The notes beneath the pieces were generated by a model. That model did no database searches and was not told the origin of the DNA. It worked only from the letters and a program-made list of their open reading frames with translations. Shown in pieces: positions 46,751 to 53,227 of a stretch of 64,000 nucleotides of DNA (the stretch's first letter is position 1; every line of letters begins with the position of its first letter). The DNA comes from Larimichthys crocea (taxonomy: Eukaryota; Chordata; Actinopteri; Sciaenidae), in assembly GCF_000972845.2 (NCBI RefSeq), contig NC_040028.1:21636705-21700704 (forward strand), in the 5' to 3' direction. The position numbers were made by a program, and so were the translations under genes.

Positions 46751-49700
46751 GAAACAATCATCAGCACACAGGAAGTGAAGCCTTTCCACAGTTTGTGTGG
46801 AGGAAAGAGAAGAAGGAGAAGAAGTGAGACTCTGAGGACCAACGGCAAAGTTTTTATTCTGTGCATCCATCCTCCATCCATCCATCCATCCATCCATCCA
46901 TCCATCCATCCAATCGACCATCCATCATCCATCCATCCATCCATCCATCCATCCATCCATCCATCATCCATCTATCCATCCATCCATCCATCCATCCATC
47001 CATGCATCCATCCATCCATCATCCATCCATCCATCCATCCATCCAATCATCCATCCATCATCCATCCAATCATCCAATCATCCATCCATCTATCCATCCA
47101 TGCATCCATCCATCCATCCATCCATCCATCCATCCATCCATCCATCTATCCATCCATGCATCCATCCATCTATCCATCCATCTATCCATCCATGCATCCA
47201 TCCATCCATCTATCCATCCATGCATCCATCCATCTATCCATCCATCCATCTATCCATCCATGCATCCATCCATCCATCCATCCATGCATCCATCCATCCA
47301 TCCATCATGCATCCATCCATCATCCATCCAATCCATGAAATGCAATTCACAGGGACCCCATGAAACAGAACCAAGGAGCTGCAGGACCTTGCCCAGACAG
47401 CTGGGCCCCCTTCTGGAGCTCACTGGTGAATGTCTAGTGGTCAGGCCTTGGTCCACAGGGCCCGACTGGCCCGACCTGAAAGATGCTGACAGGGAGCATG
47501 TTGTGCCAGAACTGGAGCTGGCTGTAGCTGGATTTCTTGCTGTTGGATGAGTGCGTAATATTAGCTGGCTGCTATGTCTGTGTTGTCTTTGGAGTTCGTG
47601 TCGTCGCTCCCTGCTGGTGCCTCCATGAAACGAGGTCAGAGTCTGAAAGATGCCAATGTTGAGTCTTCATTAATAACAGAAGATAAAAGTGTATTTCTTA
47701 AATCTCGTTCAGCTGTAAGCTGTAAAACACGTTCTCCATTAGAGATCTGCAGGCTTATAAAGAGGAAAAGAGAAACACAACAAACATAATCGGCCATAAA
47801 TCTGAGCATGTGTAGCCGCGGTGCATTCACAGACTCTTCAGGTCTTAGGAAAACTCATTAAAGCGCTGTCTGCGATAACCCCGACAGGTAAATTACACAT
47901 CTCGGTGCTGCACATTCATCATAATCACACACGGCTGCTTTCTGCTTGCAGCTTTTTCTCCCTGAGCCAAAACGATGTGAGCCAGGTTCATTTCTCTGGC
48001 TCCGAGCTGTGCTGCATCCGCCAAGCAGAGAAAAAAAGACGGAGGAAGAAATATGAAGAAGAAGAAAAACACACAGACAAAGAGGAGAAAAACGAAGAGC
48101 AGAGCCAACAACGGGAGACAAAGCAAAAGGAGGATTTCTGCCTTTAATTGTCATCGTCTGACATGAGACACGAGCTGCATCGACCTCGCCAAGAAACATC
48201 TGGATGCAATTACCCTCAAGGTGGGATCTCATCAGCAAAGACACACCCAGACTCATCAGTCAGGGTTCAAGCTGAGTCTTATTATAAAGGAGAACCTTGA
48301 TACGTTTAGTTTGATGGCAGAGGAGCAGAGAGTGAAGAGGACGCTGACGGAGGAAGCTAAGAAGAGAAAAGGAGAGAGTGAGCGAGCAAGAAGCCGCCGG
48401 ACAAGAGTAAATGTGGGACTGACTTTTAGTGGTTGGTGAGAGCTTGGTGAAATAAAAGGCTGAAAGACAGACGCCGAGCTGGGCTGACTGCTGCTGGACT
48501 AGGCAGTGATATCAGCTGCTGCTGGTTCTGGTTCTGGTTCTGGGCTGACTGCTGCTGGACTAGGCAGTGAGATTAGCTTGACCTTGCTTGATTGATTGTT
48601 GGCGACTGACAGACCAGAAACATTTGGGCGGTGTCTATCGCCTCCAACCTAATTCTTGTCTCATGCGTCAGTAAATTCACCACATTCAGTTGTTTAAGTC
48701 ACTGCAGCCGGTTCAAAGAGGCGACTTGTTTGCTGCCTGTATGAGTTCAATAAAGAGAAATCAACCCATAACAAATCTGCAGGCTGATCCACGCCTCACA
48801 TGAAGAGTTGAACTGACCCTGTAACACGCAGATCAGATCCACTGCTCAGCTGTTCATTATCTAAATGTTCCCACATGTCTTTAAAGAGCTGCAGACGCTG
48901 CCAGAGGTGGAGTCTCATCAGCATCACATCATCACTGTAATAATATCATGTCATCGTTTTAATATGTCCAGAGGAATGAGGTTGCTAAGTTACTGTCGGC
49001 CCCTCCTTACAACAGCTCCTCGTCTCAGCTTTAAATCCATGCATTCAATTACTGTGAGCTTAACACAAAAAACTCGTACTCAACAAATCTCATTTAATAA
49101 ACCCCCACAATGCAAAGCCCCCGGCCTTTTATACAGCAGAGACACGCGACCGCAAAGCTCAGACAAATCCCCGCAGCTCACAAAAACAATTTCACAAACG
49201 TGAAACAGGAAATGAAACGGAGATACGAGCTGACGAAATTACAAGTGAGGCCTGTCGGCGTGTTGGGAGCTCGGCCCGGACACGCCGCCGAGGGACAGAT
49301 AACGCTCTCGGATTTCAGTTAACGGAGGGACGTCTCGTTCACACGGCAGCGCCGGGTTAGATATCAAGAAACGAGAACAAAGCCGAGGTATCATTACATC
49401 CAGATTCTAACAGAGTTTGTGTTGTGCTGAGCACTTCTCCAGACTTTAGCAAAGTGTCACAGTCTCACGTCACAGGAAGAAGTACTCAGACCTTTAACTC
49501 GAGGTAAAGTACCAACACAGCTGTGTAACAGTACTGAGATGCAAGTACACGTCTTCAAAATGAGTAATTCGAGAATTCCAATGTTATTCTGGTGCTACTA
49601 CGTCCGCTGCTGCTTCTACTGCAATAAAGACACCAAAGGTGAAGTTCCACGTCTGTGGGACCAGGCGGAGATGCCTGTGCCTCTTCCTGCCGGTGGTGGG

Positions 49701-51003
49701 AGGCTCCGTATTGTTTTTTCAGGCTGACCACCAGACACTTGCTGACAAGCTCTTCTGGGATCGTCCAGGAGGAGCTGTGAGGAGCTGTGAGGAGCTGGGA
49801 GGAGCTGGGAGGAGCTGGGAGGAGCTGGGAGGAGAAGGACGTCTGGAGGCTCTGCTAAAGCTGCTGCCACCGCGACTGACCCCGGATAAGAGGAAGAAGA
49901 TGGATGGACATCACGATCAGCTGATCACCAACCGTAAATAATCAACACGCAGCCAACTATTAATCAAACCAATAAGTAACATCCACACAACCTTCTCATA
50001 CTTAGCAGTTACCTAGCGTTCCTGCAGCGTTGACAGAACGTTCCAAAATAAACATATTATCAGTTCGTTATTGTTATTTCAATGTTAGACTAACGTTATT
50101 TCACTGTTTCTAACGTGTGGTGTCGGTGCTGAACTCATTAGAGTGTAATAATGATATTCTCAGTTTCAGCCTCCTGCATTAAAGTCTGTGAATGTTTCCA
50201 GGAACAAAACCTAAAAGCCTGTTTGAAACTAAAGAGCTGTGAATGACTGAAAGCTTCGCTCATTACAACCCATAAATATGCATGAAGCCGCTCACACACA
50301 CACACACACACACACACACAGATCACAGCAGCACAGGCTGATGGGAGATCAGGTCACTGATCCGAACATGACGGCAGTGGTTAGTGGTTTTAATCCGGTC
50401 CACACAGTGTTCAGAACTAAAGCCCACTCAGAAACATTTATCTGTAAAATGAACTCATCACCATGTTTAACATACTTCTTCTTCTTTGGTGTCCCAGCTC
50501 AGATTCATGTGGAGCAGTTTAAAGAAAGACGACAGGTGCTGCTGATGTGAACGCAGGTTTAACTGTTGGAGCTGTGGAGGTGGAGGTGGAGGTCATTGTG
50601 TCTGTCCAGACTGGACACTGCTGGGTTCAGAGGTTCTGTTACTGTGTTCACTGTTAGACTGGACATTGCCGGTTCAGAGGTTCTGTTCAGTCTAGGGTCA
50701 AAAAGTATTCTTTGACCCTAGCCCATTGTCTTCTCAGAACATGTAGCCATTCTGCAAAGAGGAAAGTACCTGAAACCAGCTGCTGCCCGCTGATGCCCAC
50801 AGGCATGATGCCGAGGTTGTTCATGGCCGTGGCCCAGGCTCCATGATCAGTGATGGGGACACTCAGGTGGTTCTGCTCAGCACCCAGACTGCCTACACCA
50901 TCAGCTGCTACACCAGAAACAACAAACACATCAGAAACAGGGAGAAAGCATGACAGGAATGTGTCTATCTTTTCTGGAATCACAGTTATGTACCGCTGGC
51001 CAT
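24091..51003 (-). CDS. enox1: enox1, ecto-NOX disulfide-thiol exchanger 1 (14 coding exons)
   Basis: ENOX1 is a cell-surface-associated terminal hydroquinone oxidase and protein disulfide-thiol exchanger with periodic activity (family knowledge). Coding exons on the minus strand, first to last: 50994-51003, 50770-50907, 44951-45118, 44644-44850, 44238-44471, 40702-40914, 37760-37866, 35788-35902, 35021-35226, 33415-33522, 29383-29439, 27601-27637, 24974-25059, 24091-24222. All junction phases agree and total 1818 nt (605 residues plus stop) against about 640 in mammals. Domains: N-terminal WATAMNNLG segment (~20-50), RRM (~117-187), helical ENOX core (~250-400), coiled coil (~405-500), C-terminal HVHPFGA and TLEKRWKFC region (~535-605). 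Local matches ([36 protein letters not shown]) fit ENOX1 better than ENOX2. The start has G at -3 and +4 and an in-frame TGA seven codons upstream. Mammalian residues before MMAAAADG are not seen. Confidence 0.95.
24223..24897. repeat. (GACA/GAGA)n array filling an enox1 intron
   Basis: About 670 bp of mixed GACA, GAGA and CAAA words. On the transcribed strand it is a pure pyrimidine-rich TCTG/TCTC tract running into the splice acceptor of the last enox1 exon. It fills nearly the whole 751-bp intron. Open frames in several registers (up to 325 codons) are artefacts. Confidence 0.97.
24974..25059 (-). CDS. enox1: enox1 exon 13 (HVH motif)
   Basis: Acceptor CTTCTTCTCTGCAG, donor AAG|GTAGAG. 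Encodes [20 protein letters not shown] then YIQRLDSK. The HVH pair is reported as a copper-binding motif in the ENOX family and is intact here. Its first two bases complete the Gly codon begun by the previous exon. Confidence 0.94.
25060..26675. other. enox1 intron, possible conserved noncoding elements
   Basis: No frame or repeat recognised. Two stretches (25480-25640 with GGGCCTAATTAAATTCC, and 26360-26460 with CTGAAATTAAATTCAGAGG) have the AT-core, low-repeat look of vertebrate conserved noncoding sequence. This is an impression only. Confidence 0.3.
26676..27300 (-). repeat. 42-bp satellite array, about 15 units
   Basis: Tandem units, each with GACGTCCCCGCAGACTGTCT and AAAACCTGGACGTAGTCTCT. 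Same family, opposite orientation, as 60911-62105, with shorter copies at 2440 and 56541. Units differ mostly by 1-base insertions and deletions. Confidence 0.95.
27301..27600. other. enox1 intron remainder
   Basis: About 300 bp between the satellite and exon 12. Nothing recognised. Confidence 0.5.
27601..27637 (-). CDS. enox1: enox1 exon 12 (short, 5' edge tentative)
   Basis: Reads [13 protein letters not shown] and ends at donor CTGG|GTAAAG in phase 1, joining exactly to the VISTF exon. SEKEALL[IL]G is the ENOX1 motif at this place. An in-frame TGA just upstream limits the exon to 37 nt or less if the previous exon ends in phase 0. The acceptor (ATGAGAG) has a poor pyrimidine tract, so the 5' edge is uncertain and an intervening exon may exist. 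Confidence 0.7.
27865..28912 (+). mobile_element. Composite repeat element, copy with expanded TGTTAGCT array
   Basis: Head at 27868-28045 (GGCACTACGTCACACAGCAG, ATATTTTATGGAGG, GGACAGTGAAGTAAA) matches 59530-59700 closely. It is followed by about 850 bp of TGTTAGCTGCTGTTAGCTCA-type units of 30-33 bp built from 10-bp words. The tail ORF seen in sister copies is missing here. Lies in an enox1 intron. Confidence 0.75.
28047..28912. repeat. TGTTAGCT minisatellite
   Basis: 10-bp words TGTTAGCTGC, TGTTAGCTCA and GCTCAGTCTG arranged in higher-order units of 30-33 bp. Many 1-base indels in the first two thirds, clean in the last third. Confidence 0.95.
29038..29130. repeat. (TCTG)n microsatellite
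   Basis: About 23 TCTG units with two interruptions. Confidence 0.95.
29383..29439 (-). CDS. enox1: enox1 exon 11 (57 nt)
   Basis: [19 protein letters not shown] between acceptor TGTCTTTGTCTCTTCAG and donor AAG|GTAAGA, phase 0 at both ends. It matches the ENOX1 region around ELVETNGHSHE in position, with TNG conserved. It is a poorly conserved part of the family, so support comes mainly from splice sites, phase and order. Confidence 0.78.
29440..31150. other. enox1 intron with LINE fragment
   Basis: Mostly unrecognised. At 30680-30710 CAGAAACCTACGGTGACGTC repeats the join seen at 2435, so another fragment of that element lies here. The LINE remnant at 29815-29950 is listed separately. Confidence 0.5.
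29815..29950 (+). mobile_element. LINE RT fragment (YADD box)
   Basis: Plus strand reads [20 protein letters not shown], the catalytic YADD motif and following strand of CR1/L2/Rex1-type reverse transcriptases, then a stop. Short fossil inside an enox1 intron. Confidence 0.8.
31168..31300. repeat. 24-bp minisatellite x5
   Basis: Five units with CAGGAGCGTTCTGATTGGAT. Plus frame reads QERSDWMN repeats because the period is a multiple of three. Confidence 0.95.
31381..31722. repeat. (ATCC)n array, expanded LINE tail
   Basis: About 340 bp of ATCC tetranucleotide with CTAACC interruptions. Directly abuts the 3' end of a minus-strand LINE, whose tail in this family is a GGAT repeat, so the array is an expanded LINE tail. 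Confidence 0.9.
31723..32090 (-). mobile_element. LINE 3' end fragment, minus strand
   Basis: Reads [20 protein letters not shown] then [20 protein letters not shown] and [10 protein letters not shown], the C-terminus of the same LINE group as copies A-C, on the minus strand. Further RT-like words ([10 protein letters not shown]) run to about 32030. Broken by stops. Confidence 0.85.
32338..32382. repeat. (TG)n microsatellite
   Basis: Pure TG run. Confidence 0.95.
32500..32578. repeat. 11-bp minisatellite
   Basis: Seven units of AAAGACTGACT or AAAGACTGACC. Confidence 0.95.
32790..32988 (+). mobile_element. Tc1/mariner-like transposon fragment
   Basis: Words typical of fish Tc1-like transposase 3' ends: ACTTTGTGGCAACAGTTTGG, GGAAGGCCCTTTTCTGTC, TCCAACATCAGTGCCTGACC, TGGAAAGCCTTC.AGAAGAG and GAAGCTGTTATAGCTGCAAA. 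Large parts between them are deleted and the frame is broken. Confidence 0.88.
33000..33345 (+). mobile_element. Probable LINE-derived fragment
   Basis: Starts GTTCTGTTGGCTTCATCAGA, like the RT-domain DNA of LINE copy A (CTGTTGGCTTCCTCGGATCA), then diverges. Plus frame reads [20 protein letters not shown]. Likely a mosaic of LINE pieces; low certainty. Confidence 0.4.
33415..33522 (-). CDS. enox1: enox1 exon 10 (coiled coil)
   Basis: 108 nt in phase 0. [20 protein letters not shown] then [16 protein letters not shown], heptad-rich coiled coil matching [19 protein letters not shown] of ENOX1. Donor AAG|GTTAGT, acceptor TTTGTCTTCCAG. Confidence 0.95.
34327..34391. repeat. (TG)n microsatellite
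   Basis: Pure TG run, about 32 units. Confidence 0.97.
34569..34609. repeat. (TG)n microsatellite
   Basis: Pure TG run. Confidence 0.95.
34700..34972 (+). mobile_element. Composite repeat element, copy with intact 41-codon ORF
   Basis: GATGGACAGTGAAGTAAAC head word at 34708, then CAGCAGCTTCTATGGACATG and the ORF at 34758-34883, then GCTTGGTGAAATAAAAGGCT and GGACTAGGCAGTGATATCAG. The TGTTAGCT array of other copies is absent. The ORF and tail are repeated almost base for base at 48314-48527 and, with indels, at 60105-60330. Confidence 0.8.
34758..34883 (+). CDS. Repeat-encoded 41-residue basic ORF (copy 1)
   Basis: Begins [20 protein letters not shown], continues through an Arg-rich [13 protein letters not shown] segment and ends FSGW before TGA. 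The same product is encoded at 48314. To my recollection KRTLSEEAKKRK...RTRVNIG is an N-terminal pattern in proteins of some teleost DNA transposons. It is probably a truncated transposon ORF carried by a non-autonomous element, not a host gene. Confidence 0.45.
   Translation: MAEEQRVKRTLTEEAKKRKGESERARSRRTRVNVGLTFSGW
35021..35226 (-). CDS. enox1: enox1 exon 9, with coding CA microsatellite
   Basis: 206 nt. Reads [20 protein letters not shown] then [14 protein letters not shown], near identical to ENOX1, then [17 protein letters not shown] and [11 protein letters not shown]. The His-Thr run is encoded by a CA repeat at about 35073-35096. Relative to the family (as remembered) about six residues are added. 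Acceptor CTCTCCTCCTCCTGTAG, donor [28 protein letters not shown] is one of the most conserved ENOX segments. Confidence 0.95.
35227..35397. repeat. (GGAGA)n array next to a splice acceptor
   Basis: Purine-rich GAGGAGAGGAGA array. Read on the transcribed strand it is the pyrimidine tract of the exon 9 acceptor. Confidence 0.95.
35450..35775. repeat. 15-bp minisatellite with TGACCT in every unit
   Basis: About 21 units of ATGATGACCTCACAC, with GTG/ATT variants in the first codon-like triplet. Each carries TGACCT, the reverse of the nuclear-receptor half-site AGGTCA. Sits immediately downstream (in enox1 sense) of exon 8. Confidence 0.97.
35788..35902 (-). CDS. enox1: enox1 exon 8
   Basis: 115 nt. 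[20 protein letters not shown] then [19 protein letters not shown]. The [21 protein letters not shown] stretch is diagnostic for ENOX1. Acceptor TTGATGTTTCAG, donor ACG|GTACGA in phase 1. Confidence 0.96.
35903..37610. other. enox1 intron
   Basis: No gene. 36700-37170 is strongly AT-rich with the word TTTATGGAAAATACAA twice (about 36757 and 37037), perhaps an old transposon. Confidence 0.5.
37614..37652. repeat. (GACT)n microsatellite
   Basis: About nine GACT units. Confidence 0.95.
37760..37866 (-). CDS. enox1: enox1 exon 7
   Basis: 107 nt. After completing a Phe codon it reads [20 protein letters not shown] then [36 protein letters not shown] is the ENOX1 core motif. The acceptor CCCCAAAG is preceded by a long TCC repeat that supplies the pyrimidine tract. 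Donor GAG|GTTGGT. Confidence 0.96.
37877..37938. repeat. (GGA)n repeat next to a splice acceptor
   Basis: About 18 GGA/GAG trinucleotides, read as TCC on the transcribed strand immediately upstream of exon 7. Confidence 0.95.
38125..38937. repeat. 17/22-bp minisatellite
   Basis: About 40 units of CATGGATGTCTTCATGT, some with an extra TCATG giving 22 bp, and T/C change in GGAYGTC. Open in all three plus frames over several hundred bases because the period is not a multiple of three. Not coding. Confidence 0.97.
38950..40120. other. enox1 intron
   Basis: No gene or repeat family recognised. Confidence 0.5.
40126..40208. repeat. Perfect 83-bp palindrome (40-bp arms, 3-base loop)
   Basis: Left arm 40126-40165, loop ATG 40166-40168, right arm 40169-40208. 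The inner arm holds GGTTTTCAGGCCCAGCGGTC and its exact complement; the outer part is a GAA/TTC repeat. Fully self-complementary in either strand. Confidence 0.97.
40702..40914 (-). CDS. enox1: enox1 exon 6
   Basis: 213 nt. [20 protein letters not shown] then [33 protein letters not shown] and ending ALMAILTQ. Matches ENOX1 [38 protein letters not shown]. Acceptor CTTCCCCCGCAG, donor CAGT|GTAAGG in phase 1. Confidence 0.96.
40915..42235. other. enox1 intron
   Basis: No gene. 41330-41640 is low-repeat with AT cores (TGAATAATAATTGAACGG, GAGCGTTTAATGAGCTC) and looks like a possible conserved noncoding element; unverified. Confidence 0.35.
42255..42347. repeat. (GGAAGA)n repeat
   Basis: Purine-only GGAAGAAGA units. 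Confidence 0.95.
42506..42561. repeat. (GGA)n repeat
   Basis: About 18 GGA units. Confidence 0.95.
42682..42723. repeat. (ACCAGG)n repeat
   Basis: Seven ACCAGG hexamers. Confidence 0.95.
42726..43500. other. enox1 intron
   Basis: AT-rich after 43020; nothing recognised. Confidence 0.5.
43503..43972. repeat. 10-bp minisatellite with E-box palindromes
   Basis: About 45 units of ACGTGGACAG/ACGTGGACAC/ACGTGAACAC. Wherever a unit ending CAC meets ACGTGG it forms CACGTG; more than a dozen such palindromes are visible. Open in all frames, not coding. Confidence 0.97.
44120..44171. repeat. (AC)n microsatellite
   Basis: Pure AC run, 26 units, 65 bp from exon 5's donor. Confidence 0.97.
44238..44471 (-). 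CDS. enox1: enox1 exon 5
   Basis: 234 nt. [20 protein letters not shown] then [20 protein letters not shown] and [20 protein letters not shown]. The end of the RRM and the following linker; nearly invariant in the family. Acceptor TTGTCTCCTCTCAG, donor AAAG|GTGAGG, phase 1. Confidence 0.97.
44644..44850 (-). CDS. enox1: enox1 exon 4 (RRM)
   Basis: 207 nt. [20 protein letters not shown], then [20 protein letters not shown] and [23 protein letters not shown]2 is VFVGGLP and RNP1 is KNFCHIRF; the RRM is canonical for ENOX. Acceptor TTGTTGTTCTTCAG, donor TCAG|GTGAGC. Confidence 0.97.
44951..45118 (-). CDS. enox1: enox1 exon 3
   Basis: 168 nt. [20 protein letters not shown] then a Pro-rich [10 protein letters not shown] linker and [27 protein letters not shown] contains a conserved CxxC pair. 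Acceptor TGTCCTGTCCTGCAG, donor CCCA|GTAAGT. Confidence 0.96.
45119..45525. other. enox1 intron
   Basis: AT-rich; nothing recognised. Confidence 0.5.
45526..45715 (-). mobile_element. LINE RT fragment, minus strand
   Basis: GGTCACTACCCAGAGCTCGT, GGCGAGGGTTGGAACATCGA and AGATCGAGAGCTTTGCCTTC match copy B/C DNA around 18570-18660 at roughly four of five bases. Minus-strand remnant of the YGHEL...KLSIY region. Confidence 0.85.
45716..46690. other. enox1 intron
   Basis: No gene. A CAC trinucleotide run at 46484-46507 gives a His stretch in one frame. 45960-46100 (GGCTGATTTAGAGCATTATT, CCAATTAAAGAAGTGATG) looks like possible conserved noncoding sequence. Confidence 0.35.
46707..46748. repeat. 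(AC)n microsatellite
   Basis: Pure AC run. Confidence 0.97.
46864..47335. repeat. (ATCC)n array
   Basis: About 470 bp of ATCC with ATGC and ATCT variants. By analogy with 31381 it may be an expanded LINE tail, but the adjacent 47340-47560 is not clearly LINE coding sequence. Confidence 0.9.
47560..48310. other. enox1 intron
   Basis: No gene recognised. 47680-47830 is unique-looking with CCATTAGAGATCTGCAGGCT and could be conserved noncoding sequence; unverified. Confidence 0.35.
48312..48565 (+). mobile_element. Composite repeat element, second intact-ORF copy
   Basis: ORF and tail copy of the element at 34700: the shared block is 34758-34972 versus 48314-48527 with essentially no difference. 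The tail then repeats GGTTCTG and a second partial copy of CTGACTGCTGCTGGACTAGG (48544-48570). The upstream head is missing. Confidence 0.8.
48314..48439 (+). CDS. Repeat-encoded 41-residue basic ORF (copy 2)
   Basis: Same predicted product as 34758-34883, starting [20 protein letters not shown] and ending FSGW. Identity of two copies 13.5 kb apart means recent amplification. No splice donor right after the stop codon is evident, and no longer transposase ORF follows. Confidence 0.45.
   Translation: MAEEQRVKRTLTEEAKKRKGESERARSRRTRVNVGLTFSGW
48570..49730. other. enox1 intron
   Basis: Nothing recognised. Confidence 0.5.
49735..49925 (+). mobile_element. LINE 3' end fragment with expanded repeat
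   Basis: Reads KLFWDRPGG, then GAGGAGCTG-type repeats, then [20 protein letters not shown] before GGATAAGAGGAAGAAGATGG. This is the C-terminus and 3' end of the LINE group of copies A-C. The EEL segment has become a 10-bp minisatellite (49768-49835). Confidence 0.8.
50292..50320. repeat. (AC)n microsatellite
   Basis: Pure AC run. Confidence 0.95.
50691..50720. repeat. Short perfect hairpin
   Basis: Arms CTAGGGTCAAA and TTTGACCCTAG with an 8-base loop AAGTATTC, 50 bp from the exon 2 donor of enox1. It could be a minor RNA structure or a chance match. Confidence 0.6.
50770..50907 (-). CDS. enox1: enox1 exon 2
   Basis: 138 nt. [20 protein letters not shown] then [20 protein letters not shown] and [24 protein letters not shown] is the ENOX1 N-terminal motif. 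Acceptor GTTTCTGGTGTAG, donor TCAG|GTACTT, phase 1 both ends. Confidence 0.95.
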
Positions 51004-51121
51004 AGCAGGTCGTCTCTTCTCTCATCAGATCCTTCCTCTGGCTGACGGAGGGACGGAGGGATGGATCGACGGACGGGTGAACAGGCGTGTTCATCCAGTC
51101 AGAGCGACGATCACGACCCAC
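50994..51121 (-). CDS. enox1: enox1 exon 1: 5' UTR end and start codon
   Basis: 128-nt exon between acceptor TTTCTTTCTTCCACAG and donor GCG|GTACAT. The last ten bases are ATGGCCAGCG; spliced to exon 2 this gives MASAADGVGS, aligning with the MMAAAADGLGS of mammalian ENOX1. Kozak context is good (G at -3, G at +4). The same frame has a TGA seven codons upstream, which supports this ATG. The other open frame through the exon (GRDRRSDWMNTP) is not the ENOX frame. A 5' UTR exon further upstream must exist but I cannot place it. Confidence 0.8.
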
Positions 51122-51291
51122 CTGTGGAAGAAAGAAAAATACGAGTTAGAGTGATGGTGAAATCAGAAATAAATCCCAGAGAGCGGTGATGAATCATCGA
51201 GCCAAGAGCTGACGCAAAACCAGAGAAGTCTTGAGCTAATTAAGAAGCAAAGTTACGATCCAAGCCGAGTTTCCAACAGGGAGAGCTGCTT

Positions 51292-51363
<72 letters not shown>

Positions 51364-51421
51364 CTTTGATTCAGTGACACAAGTTTTCAGCAGCCGTTTC
51401 TAATCTTTAAAAATACACAAA

Positions 51422-51471
<50 letters not shown>

Positions 51472-52095
51472 GTGTGCTGTTAGTGGGTTGGCATCTCGAT
51501 CATTACCAGTTCTCCACCCCTGAGCTGTGCCGAGCTGTCGAAGCCACATGGAAAACATCAGAGCAGCAAACTGACAGCGCTCGGTGGCACCGAACAAATC
51601 CCTCATTTCTGTCTGACAGGCCACAACTCAGCTGCCGTCATATCAATTATTACTGTGGCAGAGGTCAGGAGGGTCCAGGCTTAGTGCCCGCTGTGACTGA
51701 TCCGTGTATTGATTGGATACTGCGTCCTGAACGCTGCATCAGAACCGGATCTGGTGTTTTATCCAAAATGAGACAAAACGTCTTTATTTCAACCCCGTCC
51801 TTCAAAACATGAAGCTCTGCTGTCCCGTGTGGACCGCGACCGTGCAGCTTCATGGTGATGTAGACAGTGCTCCTGTTTGTTTTCAGGACTGTCCAAACCT
51901 AACTGTGACAAAGATGAGAAACCCAGCTGAATCGAAAAATAGAACACGAACCTTCTCCTGCTGGTTCTGAGTCTGACCCGCTCACCCACCACAGACCCGG
52001 TCCTACTTGAACTGTTTCCAAACATCTTTCGTTTGAATTATTTTTTTATTTTATCTAACTTAAAGGACATTACTTCTTCAGTGTTGTAAAGTACG
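51122..52095. other. Upstream enox1 intron
   Basis: Contains AC microsatellites at 51296-51361 and 51427-51467; otherwise nothing recognised. Confidence 0.6.
51296..51361. repeat. (AC)n microsatellite
   Basis: Pure AC run of about 33 units. Confidence 0.97.
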
Positions 52096-52109
52096 TGTAC
52101 TTCGTGTAC

Positions 52110-52230
52110 TTTGAAGTAAGTATATAAAGTATATAAAGTACATAAAGTATATAAAGTACATAAAGTATATAAAGTATATAAAGTACATAAAGTATATAAA
52201 GTACATAAAGTATATAAAGTACATAAAGTC
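52110..52230. repeat. TATATAAAG / TACATAAAG minisatellite
   Basis: 9-bp words TATATAAAG and TACATAAAG in a mixed 9/18-bp pattern, about twelve copies. Resembles a row of TATA boxes but is a simple repeat. Confidence 0.95.
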
Positions 52231-52662
52231 TGCAGCTTTAGCCCGGTTGTGTTTCTTTGCTCAGTGTTTTCTTCTTGTGGGAATTGTGTCTCTGTATCGA
52301 TTCATGTAATATAATTACTCTGCCATTTAGAACAGGACTCGAGAAAATGAGTTTCCAGTCTCCGGAGAGCGTCCTCGTTAATCCAGTCATCCATTTTCTT
52401 TACTTGATTATCCTGTTGTGTGGGTCACAAGGCGGCTGGAACATTTCCCAGCATGCAGTAGGAAAGACGTATGGTACACTCACAGATTTCACAACAATCC
52501 AGTTTGACAGCATCTCAGCAGCTTCTGTTTTGACGAAACGGGAGGTTCATCCTCTGGGAACATGAATTTAAAGTTTCACATCAATCCAGCAACACGTTCC
52601 CACTCCACTGACACTCAGCGTAGCCAGAATCTGTAAAGTCTGGTTGATCTTAGAAATAAGGA

Positions 52663-53227
52663 TGTTACGGCTGCCGAGTTTCGCCCCGGCGCATATGTGT
52701 GTGTAGTGTTTCCCCTAGGTAAATGCAGGTGTGCGATTGCCGGTCCCTGGTTGGCTCCAACTGGAGGAGGCGGGGACAACACGTACGTGGATGTGCAGGG
52801 CCGGCAACGCAGCATCACGGCATTTAAACCAGAGCCGCCTTGACTTGACTTGTTGTTTGTGTGGTGTTAGTGAGCTCGTTTGTTTGTGTTTCGTATCTGT
52901 TGGTGAGGATTTCGTCTGGGACTGGGCAGGGACTAGGTTAGACACGTACTTAGTTTTAGGAGTGCTGTTTTGATGTGTTTTGTTATTAGACAGCAGCTTA
53001 GTGAGGTTTTTCTTTCTCGTTTTGGTTTTTTAGTTAGATAACATGTTAGAGTTCTCTTTTTGTTATATTTGTCTGTTCGTTTAACAGCACTCGCTCGCCC
53101 TTTGTTCCCTTTTGCCTCAGCTCCTTTTGTTTAAAATGAACTTTCATTTAATAAAAAAAACTTTTGTTTAATAACCTTAAAATCTGGTTTTGTTACTGCT
53201 TTTCATACCCTGAGATATGGTCGTACG
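52663..53227 (+). mobile_element. Candidate solo LTR
   Basis: Begins TGTTACGGCTGCC, has TTTAAACC near 52825, AATAAA near 53148 and a T-rich 3' part, and ends GGTCGTACGA. AGGA(T/A) lies at both outer edges (AAGGA before the start and across the end). Length of 565 bp and layout fit a retrovirus-like solo LTR, but the TG...CA ends are imperfect. Confidence 0.35.

Noticed and set aside
46775..47550. 229-codon Ile/His/Pro/Ser ORF
   Set aside because: ATCC tetranucleotide read as HPSI repeats.
51004..51121. N-terminal coding frame GRDRRSDWMNTPVHPSV for enox1
   Set aside because: It does not join exon 2 in the ENOX frame; the ATG at 51003 in the other frame does, with an upstream in-frame stop.
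52110..52230. Cluster of TATA boxes as a promoter
   Set aside because: A 9-bp simple repeat with no transcription context.
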